Of a stretch of 64,000 nucleotides of DNA, positions 35,882 through 45,202 are shown piece by piece (the stretch's first letter is position 1; every line of letters begins with the position of its first letter). The DNA is from Phragmitibacter flavus (GTDB lineage: Bacteria; Verrucomicrobiota; Verrucomicrobiia; Verrucomicrobiales; Verrucomicrobiaceae), in assembly GCF_005780165.1 (NCBI RefSeq), contig NZ_VAUV01000015.1, positions 98,153 to 162,152 of the forward strand, read 5' to 3'. The notes under the pieces were generated by a model. That model was given only the letters and a program-made list of their open reading frames with translations. It made no database searches and had not been told where the DNA came from. Both the position numbers and the translations under genes were made by a program.

Positions 35882-37642
35882 TCACGGTGCGTTCGCGTTC
35901 TTCAGAGCCGGTTTTGGGGTGCGCCAGCTGGTATAAGGCAGACCCACGATCTCGACCCATTTTTTATCGCCTTCGCGGCGCCACTGCAATTCCATCACCA
36001 CGGTTGCACTCAACACATCCCAGCCCAACAACCGGTCAAGGTCCGTCGCGAGGGGCGTATTCATCTCCGCAAAAGCAAAAGTCACAAACCCTGGGGCGGG
36101 CGGCTGAATCTCGTAAGAAATTTTTGACTCCAGGCCCGGCACCACCAGCCCGGGAACATCCTCTTGAAAATACTTCTTCCGTCGCGCGAGCACCCGGAAC
36201 CGCGCGGGTTGGTCCACATATTCGGCACAGAATCGCTCCAACAATTGATCTTTGCCCTCGATAAAAGTCAGCCAGTCCACCTGCCAGCCCTTTTCGTTTT
36301 CCTCGACCATCACCGGCAGAGAAGCGGGGATGTCGCCACCCGATATTTCAAATACATGATGCCGGTGAACTCCGGGAACCGCATCCGGCTCCCACCGGGC
36401 AATCACACCCACGTCGTTGATGCGGATGGGGCCATCGGGATTCGAACGATAATACTGCTCCATCACTGGTTGGATTTCAGCCGACCATTGCACGTGTTTG
36501 GAGCGTTCCTTCCAGTTCGGTGCTTCTAGAAAATTCCGCAATGCAATTGCCGCAGCTCTTAAGTCTTCGGGTGGATTGGTGAAAAGGGCGGGAACTTGTC
36601 TCGCGGGCCGTTCGGTCCGGTCGGTGTCCCTGGCCACCTCAACCACCGGATCCGCACTTCCCGGCGTCGGCGAATCGGGGCTCGAACCGGAAACAGAGCC
36701 TGCAGGCATGTCAGGCTCAATCACCGCCGTGGCCTTTGGAATCATTTCTTCCGACTCCGGTGATTCGCTGACTCCAGGCTGGGGGGGCAGTGTCGGCGGC
36801 GTTGGCGGCGTTGGCAGAACTGGTGGAGTTTCTCCAGCGGGAGAGAGAGGGGCAGCCTCTTTTGACGTTGGCATTGGTAGGACCGCTGCCGGTGCGGTCT
36901 CCACCTGGCTTGGTGCCGGAGTCGGTGAATTGGCTGGAGAAGAAGGTAGCAGCGGTGCTTTCGCCTCCAGGGCATCCTCATATTTTACCCGATAGGTGTG
37001 CCAAGCGACCGACAATTGATCCCAAAAAATCGATGCCACCCCAGCCATTGCCAGCAAAACGAGAATCAGCGAAATCAGAAAAATGCCGGTTTTGCGCGGC
37101 GGCTCCGCAGCATTGTCGCCCCAAGGTTTGAGCGCTTGTGGATGGGAAGGAGCGGAAAACGGGGCCACGCGCAGACCTGCGTGAGAAAGTTCATTTACCG
37201 CAGCATCCCCACCGGGCAGCGGGCGTCTTTGCGGCAGGCTGGTGCGGACGGCAGCGGTAGATGAAACCGCCTTTTCCGCAGTCGCTGGATACTCAGGAGG
37301 GGAAGCAACGGCCTCATACCTTCCATCATCGACCGCAACCGAAGTCTGTGGGGGCGGGGCAGGAGTTGGTGCTGCTGCTGGAGGCCGAATAGTGCTTGCC
37401 GCTGCCGCAATAGGAACCGAAATCCTGACTGGTTGGGATGGCGCAGGTATTGGTGCTGCTGCTGCCTGATTTTCCTTTTGGAGCTGCAACGCTGCTGCTC
37501 TTACCACTTCCTGCACCGTGGGAGCCGTGATCATCGCGGCGCAACTGGGGCACGGCCCGGTCACGCCAGCCAGTGTCATCGGCACACTCAGTTGCAGATG
37601 ACAGGCCTGACATTCGAAATACAGCACATCGGGGGAGTTCAT
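35882..37642 (-). CDS. Zinc-ribbon, proline-rich, single-span membrane protein
   Basis: A 586-residue protein. Residues 1-40 hold a zinc ribbon (Cys11, Cys14, Cys31, Cys34). Residues 60-190 are Pro/Ala-rich and probably disordered. One membrane span lies near 195-217 ('FLISLILVLLAMAGVASIF'). A second Pro-rich stretch follows, then a soluble C-terminal domain of about 220 residues with no family I recognise. It could sense or scaffold something at the membrane, but that is inference. It is 103 bases downstream of rpsI, beyond a terminator. Confidence 0.75.
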   Translation of the reverse strand: MNSPDVLYFECQACHLQLSVPMTLAGVTGPCPSCAAMITAPTVQEVVRAAALQLQKENQAAAAPIPAPSQPVRISVPIAAAASTIRPPAAAPTPAPPPQTSVAVDDGRYEAVASPPEYPATAEKAVSSTAAVRTSLPQRRPLPGGDAAVNELSHAGLRVAPFSAPSHPQALKPWGDNAAEPPRKTGIFLISLILVLLAMAGVASIFWDQLSVAWHTYRVKYEDALEAKAPLLPSSPANSPTPAPSQVETAPAAVLPMPTSKEAAPLSPAGETPPVLPTPPTPPTLPPQPGVSESPESEEMIPKATAVIEPDMPAGSVSGSSPDSPTPGSADPVVEVARDTDRTERPARQVPALFTNPPEDLRAAAIALRNFLEAPNWKERSKHVQWSAEIQPVMEQYYRSNPDGPIRINDVGVIARWEPDAVPGVHRHHVFEISGGDIPASLPVMVEENEKGWQVDWLTFIEGKDQLLERFCAEYVDQPARFRVLARRKKYFQEDVPGLVVPGLESKISYEIQPPAPGFVTFAFAEMNTPLATDLDRLLGWDVLSATVVMELQWRREGDKKWVEIVGLPYTSWRTPKPALKNANAP

Positions 37643-37682
37643 ATTTCTTTTTTCACTGACAACGACACCCTTATCATTTCAT

Positions 37683-37716
37683 AAAAAAAAGCGCCGGACA
37701 AGTCCGACGCTTTTTT
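37683..37716 (-). terminator. Bidirectional-looking terminator after rpsI
   Basis: GCGCCGGAC and GTCCGACGC form a 9-bp stem (one mismatch read on plus, a G-U pair read on minus) around a 2-base loop, with an A-run on one side and a T-run on the other. On the minus strand it terminates the rplM-rpsI transcript. Confidence 0.85.
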
Positions 37717-37745
37717 CGTGAAGAGGTTCGAAAACCGCGAAATGA

Positions 37746-38138
37746 TTAACGTTTGGAGAACTGGAAACGTTTGCGGGCACCTGGGCGGCCTGGCTTTTTA
37801 CGTTCTTTCATACGGGAATCGCGGGTGAGAAGGCCGTTCTGTTTCAACACAGGGCGGTTCTCAGGATTCACCAGGCAAAGAGCGCGGGCGATGCCCATGC
37901 GGATGGCACCCAACTGACCGGTGACACCGCCGCCATTGGCGCTGACCTTGAGGTCAAAGTTTTGGGAGGTGTTGGTCAGGTGAAGTGGGACCAGCAAACG
38001 GTTTTGCAGAGCCACCGTCGGGAAGTAGTCTTCAAAAGAACGACCATTGATGGTGAATTCGCCGCTGCCTTCTCTGAGGTGAACGCGGGCAACTGCGTTC
38101 TTGCGACGGCCGGTGGCATTGTAGGAGGTAACGCTCAT
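37746..38138 (-). CDS. rpsI: 30S ribosomal protein S9
   Basis: A 130-residue protein with the conserved 'GRRKNAVARV' start, 'LTRDSRMKERKKPG' and the C-terminal 'FSKR' that reaches the ribosomal P site. It lies 35 bases after rplM, the conserved L13-S9 operon order. Confidence 0.98.
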   Translation of the reverse strand: MSVTSYNATGRRKNAVARVHLREGSGEFTINGRSFEDYFPTVALQNRLLVPLHLTNTSQNFDLKVSANGGGVTGQLGAIRMGIARALCLVNPENRPVLKQNGLLTRDSRMKERKKPGRPGARKRFQFSKR

Positions 38139-38173
38139 GTCGATAACGATAAGATAAAACTAATGAAACAAAC

Positions 38174-38605
38174 TTAGGCGAGCTCGTAAGGCTGTGGCTT
38201 TTGAGCTTCGTGCTCGTGCTGCTCACCTTTGTAGACTTTGAGCTTGCGATAGACCGCACGGCCGAGGCGGTTGTGAGGAATCATGCCTTTGACAGCTTTT
38301 TCGACCAGCAACTCAGGATGCTTCTGACGAAGACGCTCTGGAGTGGTGCTTTTGTGACCGCCCACATAACCGGAGAAGGAGGTGTAAATCTTCTGGGTTT
38401 CTTTTTTGCCGGTGAGGACCACTTTATCGGCATTGATCACCACGACGTAATCGCCGGTGTCGACATGGGAGGTGAAAATCGTCTTGTTTTTGCCGCGAAG
38501 GAGATTGGCGGCGTGCACTGCCACTTTGCCCAGCACCTGGTCTTTGGCGTCAATCACCCACCATTTGCGTTCAACTTCCTGGGCTTTGGCTGAAAATGTT
38601 TTCAT
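38174..38605 (-). CDS. rplM: 50S ribosomal protein L13
   Basis: A 143-residue protein with '[20 protein letters not shown]', '[12 protein letters not shown]' and '[13 protein letters not shown]'. The ATG at 38605 ([10 protein letters not shown]) is chosen to match family length; an in-frame GTG or ATG upstream would add nine residues without homology. It is first of the L13-S9 operon. Confidence 0.97.
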   Translation of the reverse strand: MKTFSAKAQEVERKWWVIDAKDQVLGKVAVHAANLLRGKNKTIFTSHVDTGDYVVVINADKVVLTGKKETQKIYTSFSGYVGGHKSTTPERLRQKHPELLVEKAVKGMIPHNRLGRAVYRKLKVYKGEQHEHEAQKPQPYELA

Positions 38606-38724
38606 GTCGTTTTGCGTTCGTCTCTTGGTCAAAAAAGGGAGGGCGAATCTAATGATGAAATGGTCGCAGTCAAATAAATTGTGAAAAACCTGAAGCCAAT
38701 TTGCGGGACTTCGTCGAATCGGCT

Positions 38725-38838
38725 ATGCTCAAACGAAAGAAAAAGCGACCCATGGCCACCAACCAACCCCGCGGCACTCCCGGATTGATCCTTTTTGTCT
38801 TCGCGGTGATCTTTTTGATCACCGCGCTGCTGGTGTGA
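38725..38838 (+). CDS. Possible tiny membrane protein (37 aa)
   Basis: A short frame with a basic start 'MLKRKKKRPMATNQ' followed by a 16-residue hydrophobic span 'LILFVFAVIFLITALLV' and an immediate stop. An internal ATG at 38752 gives 28 residues. The span and the basic flank are consistent with a real single-pass peptide, but there is no homology or strong ribosome-binding evidence. It lies between the divergent rplM start and a pair of palindromes. Confidence 0.42.
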   Translation: MLKRKKKRPMATNQPRGTPGLILFVFAVIFLITALLV

Positions 38839-38850
38839 GGGGGAAGGTAG

Positions 38851-38907
38851 AAGGGCCGTCCCGGCCCTTGCCGTATTTTGGGTCTGACAAGGCTCGGGAC
38901 GAGCCTT
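38851..38907. repeat. Pair of REP-like palindromes in inverted orientation
   Basis: AAGGGCCG-TCC-CGGCCCTT (38851-38869) and AAGGCTCG-GGA-CGAGCCTT (38889-38907) are perfect 8-bp stems with 3-base loops. The second reads as the first in reverse complement, apart from two stem pairs changed on both sides. That is the pattern of compensatory change. Confidence 0.65.
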
Positions 38908-38933
38908 CGACTTTAGGGTGGCGATCAGAGCGC

Positions 38934-40118
38934 TTACTTTTTCTTGTCCCACTCCTTCTGCTTCACGATGGCGGCCAGTTTTTCTGCCAGGGGGAAATCC
39001 GCCGGGATGCGGTCGAATTTGATCAAATACTGTAACGCGTTGTTGGCTTCAAGGATCTCCCCCTTTTTCGCTTCAAGGTCGGCATCGCTCGCCTCGTCCA
39101 ACTTGGCGGCCTGCTCTTCGGCGACTTTTGACAGCTTCTCGAGCACGGCTTCATCTTGATGATAGATCAGCGACTCGGCCATGCGCAGCCATTTGGCGCG
39201 ACCTTCGAGCTTGGAAGCGTCTTCAACAATCATCTTGGCGATCTCCGCGCGTTTGGCGGCGGTTGTCTCTTCGCTCAATTTGCCGTCCAATCCGCCTTCG
39301 ACCACCCGTTTTGGCAGGGGACGATACCAGATGTTGCGATAACGCACGGGATTGCCGTGGTCTTGAAGTTTGAACGGGCCTTTTTCAGGGAAGGGTTTGG
39401 CCTTGACCCGTGCCTTGTGGCCGGTTGGACCTTCAATCGGCGTGTGATCCTGCACCAAAACGCCATTCACAAATACGGTGACGTAGCCTGGATCGAGCAC
39501 GATATCGCCATCATAAACCGGACGGCGGAACACGATGTCATAACTCTGCCACTCGCCCGGTGGGCGCAACGCGTTGACCGCAGGAGGATTGACTCCATAC
39601 ATCGAACCCGCCATGCCATCGGCGTAGGAAGGGTTGTTGTAGTTGTCGAGCACCTGGATCTCCATCATGCCCATCAAAAACACCCCGCTGTTGCCGCGTC
39701 CCTGGCTGTCGCCTTCGACTTTCGCAGGGGCCGCCCATTCCACATGCAGCTGGCAATCACCAAACTCTTCCTTGGTGCGGATGTAACCCGATCCGGGCAC
39801 GCACTGTAACGCTCCGTCGACCACTTCCCATTTGGTGGCTTCGTCGGGATTCTTGTCGGAGGACCATTTGCTCAAATCCCCATCCGCCCCACCAAACAAA
39901 ACAATGGCATCGGATGGCGGTTTGCCCGGCACTTCAGGGGTGCTGAAGGTTCCGGGCGTGATGACCGTCGGCTGTGGCCGGTTGCGATCATGCACCGCCC
40001 AGGGATGGGTCTCATCAGGCGCATCGCCGTAAAAACCGGGGAGCGGCGGAGCCGCTTGGGCAGAGTTCATGATCAGAGGCAAAAGACACAACGGGGTGAG
40101 AAAATGGCGCACGCGCAT
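38934..40118 (-). CDS. Exported DUF1080 (3-keto-disaccharide hydrolase family) protein
   Basis: A 394-residue protein with a signal peptide ('LCLLPLIMNSAQAA'). The DUF1080 lectin-like domain spans about residues 65-260, including 'DGALQCVPGSGYIRTKEEFG', 'GRGNSGVFLMG', 'QVLDNYNNPSYADG' and 'GNPVRYRNIWYRPL'. Members of this family hydrolyse 3-keto-disaccharides or bind carbohydrates and are abundant in Planctomycetes and Verrucomicrobia. About 120 mostly helical residues follow the domain, with no match I know. The gene stands alone. Confidence 0.9.
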   Translation of the reverse strand: MRVRHFLTPLCLLPLIMNSAQAAPPLPGFYGDAPDETHPWAVHDRNRPQPTVITPGTFSTPEVPGKPPSDAIVLFGGADGDLSKWSSDKNPDEATKWEVVDGALQCVPGSGYIRTKEEFGDCQLHVEWAAPAKVEGDSQGRGNSGVFLMGMMEIQVLDNYNNPSYADGMAGSMYGVNPPAVNALRPPGEWQSYDIVFRRPVYDGDIVLDPGYVTVFVNGVLVQDHTPIEGPTGHKARVKAKPFPEKGPFKLQDHGNPVRYRNIWYRPLPKRVVEGGLDGKLSEETTAAKRAEIAKMIVEDASKLEGRAKWLRMAESLIYHQDEAVLEKLSKVAEEQAAKLDEASDADLEAKKGEILEANNALQYLIKFDRIPADFPLAEKLAAIVKQKEWDKKK

Positions 40119-40447
40119 GACTCATTGAGTAGCGGAACCGTTCCCGCGCTGCAAGATCAACCGTCACAAATGTTCGATGGGTGGGCCCCTCTTTGAGATT
40201 TGTCGACACTTCCTGCGTGGCGTGGCAAGTGATGGGCCTCGCCGCAGGGGACGCAGAAAAGACCAGACCCATGCGTTTCCTTGAGTCAGCGATTCGAGCG
40301 AAAAGGTGGGGAGTGGCGAATCGTGAGCCCTGCGGGATGAGACCCCAAAACTATCCGGCGTCGGATTCCAAAGATGAAGGACTCAGCGGCAATTCTAGAA
40401 CTGAGCCTGTCTATTCCTGTATTTGCAGGGCGAAACCCCGTTCTCAA
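40119..40447. other. Intergenic region without recognisable gene
   Basis: Frames here have no signal peptide, domain or sensible start, and I see no strong hairpin. It presumably carries the DUF1080 promoter and the 3' end of the next transcript. Confidence 0.4.
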
Positions 40448-41230
40448 CTAGCATTTGCGGCGGCGCAGGGTGAAGAGGGTGCCGCCCAGCAAGATGAGGG
40501 CCATGGAAGACGGTTCTGGCACGGACGCAACGACGATGAAGTTATCGATCCTGTAGGAGCCGTCTGCTCCTTCGGTTGCGTCAGTGTTGGCATCGAAGGC
40601 ACCATCGGAACCAGATCTCGTGTTGGAGACCAAAATATCGGTGAGGTAGGTGCCGGGGCCTAGCAGGAGCGATCCTGAAAATGCTTGGGTATGCGTTGCG
40701 TGTCCGACACGCGAAACGGAAAGTTGATTCGTGAGGAAGTCAAAGGTGACGGTGCCTTCCGCCACGTCCCCGTTGCTTGAGGGCGCTGAAAAAATTGGGC
40801 CTGAATCAGATGTGCTGGTGGTGGGGAGCGGTGCTACTCCAGACCACGGACCGACATTCAATGCGAGGCTTGCTTCACCATTGTGACCCAGGACTTCATA
40901 ATCGAATGAGATGGAGTGAACGGTCCAGCTTTCGGTGCCGGTGATGTCGAACCCACCTTCGAAACCCCATCGATAGCCAAACAAGCCGTGACCTATGGTC
41001 AGTTCGGCATAACCGTTGCTAAAATCCGCAACGGGCATGTGTGAAAAAATCCCCAAGACTTCCGATCCATTCGTCCAAGGCACAATGTTGTCGACACTCG
41101 GGTGCGCCGCAATGTCACCGGCGTTACTCGGAGAGAAGGTTAGGTTCAATAACTCTTCCCCGACAGACTGGGCTCTTCCTGCGGCTTGGAACAACAAGAC
41201 GCTCGCGAGTAAGATGGATTGAATTTTCAT
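40448..41230 (-). CDS. PEP-CTERM sorting domain protein
   Basis: A 260-residue exported protein with signal peptide 'SILLASVLLFQAAGRAQS'. The body is Gly/Ser/Asp-rich with beta-strand-like stretches. The C-terminus is 'SVPEPSSMALILLGGTLF' followed by 'TLRRRKC', a PEP-CTERM sorting signal. The protein is expected at the cell surface or in the extracellular matrix. The specific role is unknown and the gene is not in an obvious operon. Confidence 0.9.
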   Translation of the reverse strand: MKIQSILLASVLLFQAAGRAQSVGEELLNLTFSPSNAGDIAAHPSVDNIVPWTNGSEVLGIFSHMPVADFSNGYAELTIGHGLFGYRWGFEGGFDITGTESWTVHSISFDYEVLGHNGEASLALNVGPWSGVAPLPTTSTSDSGPIFSAPSSNGDVAEGTVTFDFLTNQLSVSRVGHATHTQAFSGSLLLGPGTYLTDILVSNTRSGSDGAFDANTDATEGADGSYRIDNFIVVASVPEPSSMALILLGGTLFTLRRRKC

Positions 41231-42072
41231 GGCTATAAATTCTCCGATTGGTCAGTTTGCCGAGAGCGAAAGTTTTTTCAACACTTATTCAATTGTTTTC
41301 ATGCGATGCGGTGAATTGATTACTTTCACTCCAGCTACGGATGCACGGGTTGACGAGGCGTGAAACGCCGAGGTGTTTGCCCAACAAACATTCGCCAAAG
41401 TCAGTGAGCGAGAACTAAGGCGCATTAAGTGCATTAGTGTTGCTTATAAAAAAGAATCTGGTGCACGTATAGAAGGTTTAAAAATCAGCAGACTCACTTA
41501 TTATAATGGCAATGAGCATAAGTGGATTGAGCTTTGGATCGCAGGATGATGCATCGCTGTCTTTGAGGGGGCAAATGTCCTTTGAGTAAAATGGCTAGTG
41601 GTCCATGGGTTGTTTGGAAACCCTCGTTTTACCGCTTGATTCATAAGTAAAAATAATGAAATGGATCATCGTCAGCGGAAGCTGCTGCTGCCTCGTCGCG
41701 CCGAAACGGAATGAAGATTGACGTCGGATTTAATGTTTGCGCTTTCCGTTGGATCGCTCGAAAATTGGAATGCGCAATGCGGCCAACGAACTTAAGACGG
41801 CAGTTGCGGAGAAAAAGGCGCGGCAAAATGATACTCGACTTGCGAGCAAAAATGAGGCGTTTTTTTGTATGAATTCGCGAGAACTAAAACAATGACGGAA
41901 GAAGGCGGCTTTAACAATACGAAAACTGGATTGAGATACAAGCAACGCCGTATTACTAGCCGTCAATTATCTAAATCCCACGACGGGACGTGTGCCGCTG
42001 GGGTGGCATTATGGTATTCAGTAGTCCAATTAAGGGGAATGATTGAAATGGCCCAGGATTCACCTCGGATTT
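41231..42072. other. 842-base A/T-rich region without a confident gene
   Basis: Several short frames exist (for example 41769-41891 plus, beginning 'MRNAANELKTAVAEKKARQN'), but none has a domain, signal or good start. Composition is visibly more A/T-rich than the flanking genes. It may contain decayed genes. Confidence 0.4.
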
Positions 42073-43908
42073 CTAATCTATTAGAGCGCCTAATAAACGG
42101 GCTTCAATGCGTGCGGCGACATCGGTGCGCTCGGGTGCGGTCCGGCGCAAGTTGGCCAGCGCTGTGTGGGCCGTTTGGGTGTCTCCAATTTCAAGTGAGG
42201 CGATGGCGAGACCCTGCCACGCGTCGGCAGAGGAGGGTGCGAGTTTGGTCGCGACCAGATAATCCGACACCGCTTCGGTGATGCGGCGAAGATGAACCGC
42301 GCGCAAGGAGGCTCGGTTGAGGAAAAGCCCAAAGTCTTTCGGGTGGAGATCGATTCCCCGATCCAGGATGGTCTCGGCTTCTTCGAGATTGCCTTCCTCC
42401 AGAAGAATGATGGCCAGCCGAACATACGCGTCTGGCAGGGATGGGTGCTTGTCACAAGCGGCATGAAAGGCCGTTTTAGCCGCCTGGGTTTGGCCAAGTC
42501 GCCGAAGCGCCATTCCTCGATTGTATTCGGCAAGTGCAGAACGATTGTCGATGGCTACGGCTTTCTCAAACAGGGTGAGCGCGTCTTCCAAACGTCCCTG
42601 TTCGTCCCGGACTTGCCCCAGATGGATGGGAGCGAGCAGGCTTCTCGGGTTGATTGACATCTCATGCTGAAAGAGCGTCTCGCTGTCCTTCCAATACATG
42701 TTTTGCCGCCAGGAGGAGAAGGCAAAATAAAACAAAATCACCAATGCAGCCGCCAGGGAAAGGTGGCCCCGCACCCGTCGCAACCATGCCCGCCAATGGC
42801 ACCCGAAGCCTGCCAACATGAGCCAAAGGCCGATGTGCGGCAAATAGGTATAGCGATCCGCGACAAAATAAAACCCCAACGGAACCAGTCCACTTACTGG
42901 CAACCAGAACGCGACAAGCCAGCCCGTGCCCAACCAGACCAGTGGTTCGCGGCGTGCGGAGTAAACGGCAGCGGCCATGAAAGCGATGCTGGCGCAACCT
43001 ACAGCGGCAAACCATGGCCACGATTCCGCATCAGGAGGGTAAATCCAAAGAGGGAAGGAGACGGGCCAAATAAGGCCCAGGAATTGGAAAGCGAGAGTTA
43101 AGGGGACCACTGCCAGTCGACTGGTCGATGATACCGATTGAACATATTCTCCCATGCCGCCGGTTACCTGAAAATGCACCGTCACGGCGGCACCCGCCAA
43201 GGCGGCCACAAAAGATGGTGCCAATGCCATGAGTGAGTTTCGGTCAGGGATGCGGCGCCGGTGCCAGCAATCCAGCAAAAGTAGCGCGATCGGCAGCGCC
43301 ACCGCGATCGGCTTGCTCAGCAAGGCGAGAAGAGTGGCGGCATTGGATGCGAAATAATGTCTCCGCCGACCGCCATCGCGCCATGCCAACCAGGCCCGCA
43401 GCGAAAGCAGAATCCATAGCCCACTAAGCACGTCCTTTCTTTCAGAAATCCAGGCAACGGATTGGACTCGCTGCGGATGGAGTGCCCATGCCAGCGCCAA
43501 CAACCATCCGATGTTGTGCCATCCGGTGAGCCGGACCAACAGACTGCCCAACAAAATCGCCGTCGCTGCATGAAAACCCACATTCACAGCATGGTGGGCA
43601 CCTGGATGGTCAACGCCAAACAGGGTGCAATCGAGTTGGTGCGACAGCCAGGTCAAAGGATGCCACAGGTTGGTGTCACCGGTTGAGGTCAACGCCCAGC
43701 GAGCATTTGCAGACGTGAGCCCTCCTGCCACAGATGGATTCTCATAGACCATCACTGGATCATCATAGTTGATGAAATCATGACCGATGCTACCGCCAAA
43801 CACCACAAACACTGCGCACGCCACAAGCCCTGCCCACCATCCTGAAAGGCTTCGAGAAGTCGCGAACCGCCAGCTCTCGGCGGACAGTTTCCAGTTCTTT
43901 TCATTCAC
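42073..43908 (-). CDS. TMTC-like multi-span membrane protein with C-terminal TPRs
   Basis: A 611-residue protein. The N-terminal two thirds are multi-spanning and begin 'INYDDPVMVYENPSV', with 'WHPLTWLSHQLDCTLFGV' and 'HPQRVQSVAWISERKDVLSG', the pattern of TMTC/O-mannosyltransferase-like (PMT-like) proteins. The C-terminal 200 residues contain tetratricopeptide repeats ('ALAEYNRGMALRRLGQTQA', 'PDAYVRLAIILLEEGNLEEA'). Such proteins are often linked to glycosylation or lipid-sugar transfer, but activity here is inferred from fold only. It stands alone. Confidence 0.82.
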   Translation of the reverse strand: MNEKNWKLSAESWRFATSRSLSGWWAGLVACAVFVVFGGSIGHDFINYDDPVMVYENPSVAGGLTSANARWALTSTGDTNLWHPLTWLSHQLDCTLFGVDHPGAHHAVNVGFHAATAILLGSLLVRLTGWHNIGWLLALAWALHPQRVQSVAWISERKDVLSGLWILLSLRAWLAWRDGGRRRHYFASNAATLLALLSKPIAVALPIALLLLDCWHRRRIPDRNSLMALAPSFVAALAGAAVTVHFQVTGGMGEYVQSVSSTSRLAVVPLTLAFQFLGLIWPVSFPLWIYPPDAESWPWFAAVGCASIAFMAAAVYSARREPLVWLGTGWLVAFWLPVSGLVPLGFYFVADRYTYLPHIGLWLMLAGFGCHWRAWLRRVRGHLSLAAALVILFYFAFSSWRQNMYWKDSETLFQHEMSINPRSLLAPIHLGQVRDEQGRLEDALTLFEKAVAIDNRSALAEYNRGMALRRLGQTQAAKTAFHAACDKHPSLPDAYVRLAIILLEEGNLEEAETILDRGIDLHPKDFGLFLNRASLRAVHLRRITEAVSDYLVATKLAPSSADAWQGLAIASLEIGDTQTAHTALANLRRTAPERTDVAARIEARLLGALID

Positions 43909-44240
43909 GGCGGCAGGCTACCTGACGACAGCATGAGGGGCAAGCATGACAATCGGTCTTCGTAGGCAACCCGCAGGGATTTACCCATTGTTTCACAAGG
44001 GGGCAAAATCCATGGGGCACTGCCCAAGGAAACCTCACCACCGAGCCAGTGGTCGTGAGGCAGCTTGGTTTTTTGGATACAGGCACGTCATGCCCCGCAT
44101 TCCGTGAAGAGGTCATAATGCTAATTAGTCCAGCTAATCGGTTGGAGCCAACCAGGCTGAGAATCATTATTTTATCGAAAAATAGTTGTATTTTTTAGTC
44201 GGGGGTTAACCGTAGCTTAATCTCGTAAGGTTCCATTCAT
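43909..44240. other. Intergenic region
   Basis: No convincing gene; the 88-codon minus-strand frame here has no start context or domain. The last 80 bases before 44241 are A/T-rich, consistent with the promoter of the PEP-CTERM gene. Confidence 0.4.
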
Positions 44241-45143
44241 ATGAAATTAGTCGCTACCCCCCTCGCTATTCTGATATTGAACTTGGGGACTACGTTTGTG
44301 TGCGCTCAGTCCACCTGGACATATGACAACAACACGAATCTCATGGGTGTTCTCCCGACCGGGTGGTATCATAATGACACAACCGGTCTCAGTCTCAACA
44401 AGACGAATGCCGGATACGGAATGATGCACGCCGGTGACCCGGTTGGCTATGCTATGACTCCCCATTATCCACAAGGAATCAATGGGACAAGCACTCTTGT
44501 GGATGCCAACGCCAGCTTTGATTTGGCCAACGGTTTCCAGATGATCATGGGATGGAGTCCGAACCCTGCGGGATATTTGATAGATAATGGATCTTTTGCT
44601 GACAACGAAATTTTCCAGATGGGCTTGGTGAATTACAACAAGGCATTAATGGGGATTGATCCCTCGCTGTTCCTTTCTGGAATCGAAAGTTCGGCCAGTT
44701 CTGCAACGAATGTCACCAATTCTTTGCTGGCTGTCCGCTCGGAGGGCGGAGTGCTGGGCTACTTCAACAACGGTAATACCGTCGCATTTGCTGCCAACAA
44801 CTACTACGTCTTCACATTGGATATCAATTACTCCGGTGTGGGTGACCCTAGTCTGGTAGATGTCGGGCTGAAAATGGACATTTTTAACGAACTGGTTCCT
44901 GGTTCGGCCACCTATACCTTTGCCGGATCAACGGACTTTGGAGTTATTGAGAAACTCGTCAATCCACTCGCTCTTGATGATACCCTTTATCCCGGGATGG
45001 GTCTAACCCTGCGCGACGCCAGCATGGTGTCGATTTCGGGTGCGAACTTCGACACCATAACTACTATAGTGCCTGAGCCGGGAAGCATGGTTTTGGTTCT
45101 CCTCTCCGGCTTTATCGCCACCGGTGTCCGCCGCAGGAAGTAG
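44241..45143 (+). CDS. PEP-CTERM sorting domain protein
   Basis: A 300-residue exported protein with signal peptide 'ATPLAILILNLGTTFVCAQS', an Asn/Gly/Thr-rich body, and a C-terminus 'VPEPGSMVLVLLSGFIATGV' plus 'RRRK'. It is more A/T-rich than most neighbours. No domain beyond the sorting signal is recognised. It is followed directly by a transposase relic on the opposite strand. Confidence 0.9.
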   Translation: MKLVATPLAILILNLGTTFVCAQSTWTYDNNTNLMGVLPTGWYHNDTTGLSLNKTNAGYGMMHAGDPVGYAMTPHYPQGINGTSTLVDANASFDLANGFQMIMGWSPNPAGYLIDNGSFADNEIFQMGLVNYNKALMGIDPSLFLSGIESSASSATNVTNSLLAVRSEGGVLGYFNNGNTVAFAANNYYVFTLDINYSGVGDPSLVDVGLKMDIFNELVPGSATYTFAGSTDFGVIEKLVNPLALDDTLYPGMGLTLRDASMVSISGANFDTITTIVPEPGSMVLVLLSGFIATGVRRRK

Positions 45144-45154
45144 TCCAATGTTCG

Positions 45155-45177
45155 GCGAAGCAACTAAAGCTCTTCGC
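45155..45177 (+). terminator. Weak terminator-like hairpin
   Basis: GCGAAG (45155-45160) and CTTCGC (45172-45177) can pair just after the PEP-CTERM stop. The T-run is poor. Confidence 0.28.
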
Positions 45178-45202
45178 TATTTCGGGTGGGTAAAGGGGGA
45201 GG

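Noticed and set aside
34997..36127. Plus-strand open frame crossing mnmE and the zinc-ribbon gene
   Set aside because: It spans two real genes on the opposite strand and has no domain.
41865..42281. 138-codon plus-strand frame
   Set aside because: It overlaps the 3' end of the TMTC-like gene, has no domain, and looks like chance in an A/T-rich gap.
43901..44167. 88-codon minus-strand frame upstream of the TMTC-like gene
   Set aside because: No ribosome-binding site or domain; it overlaps the TMTC-like start.
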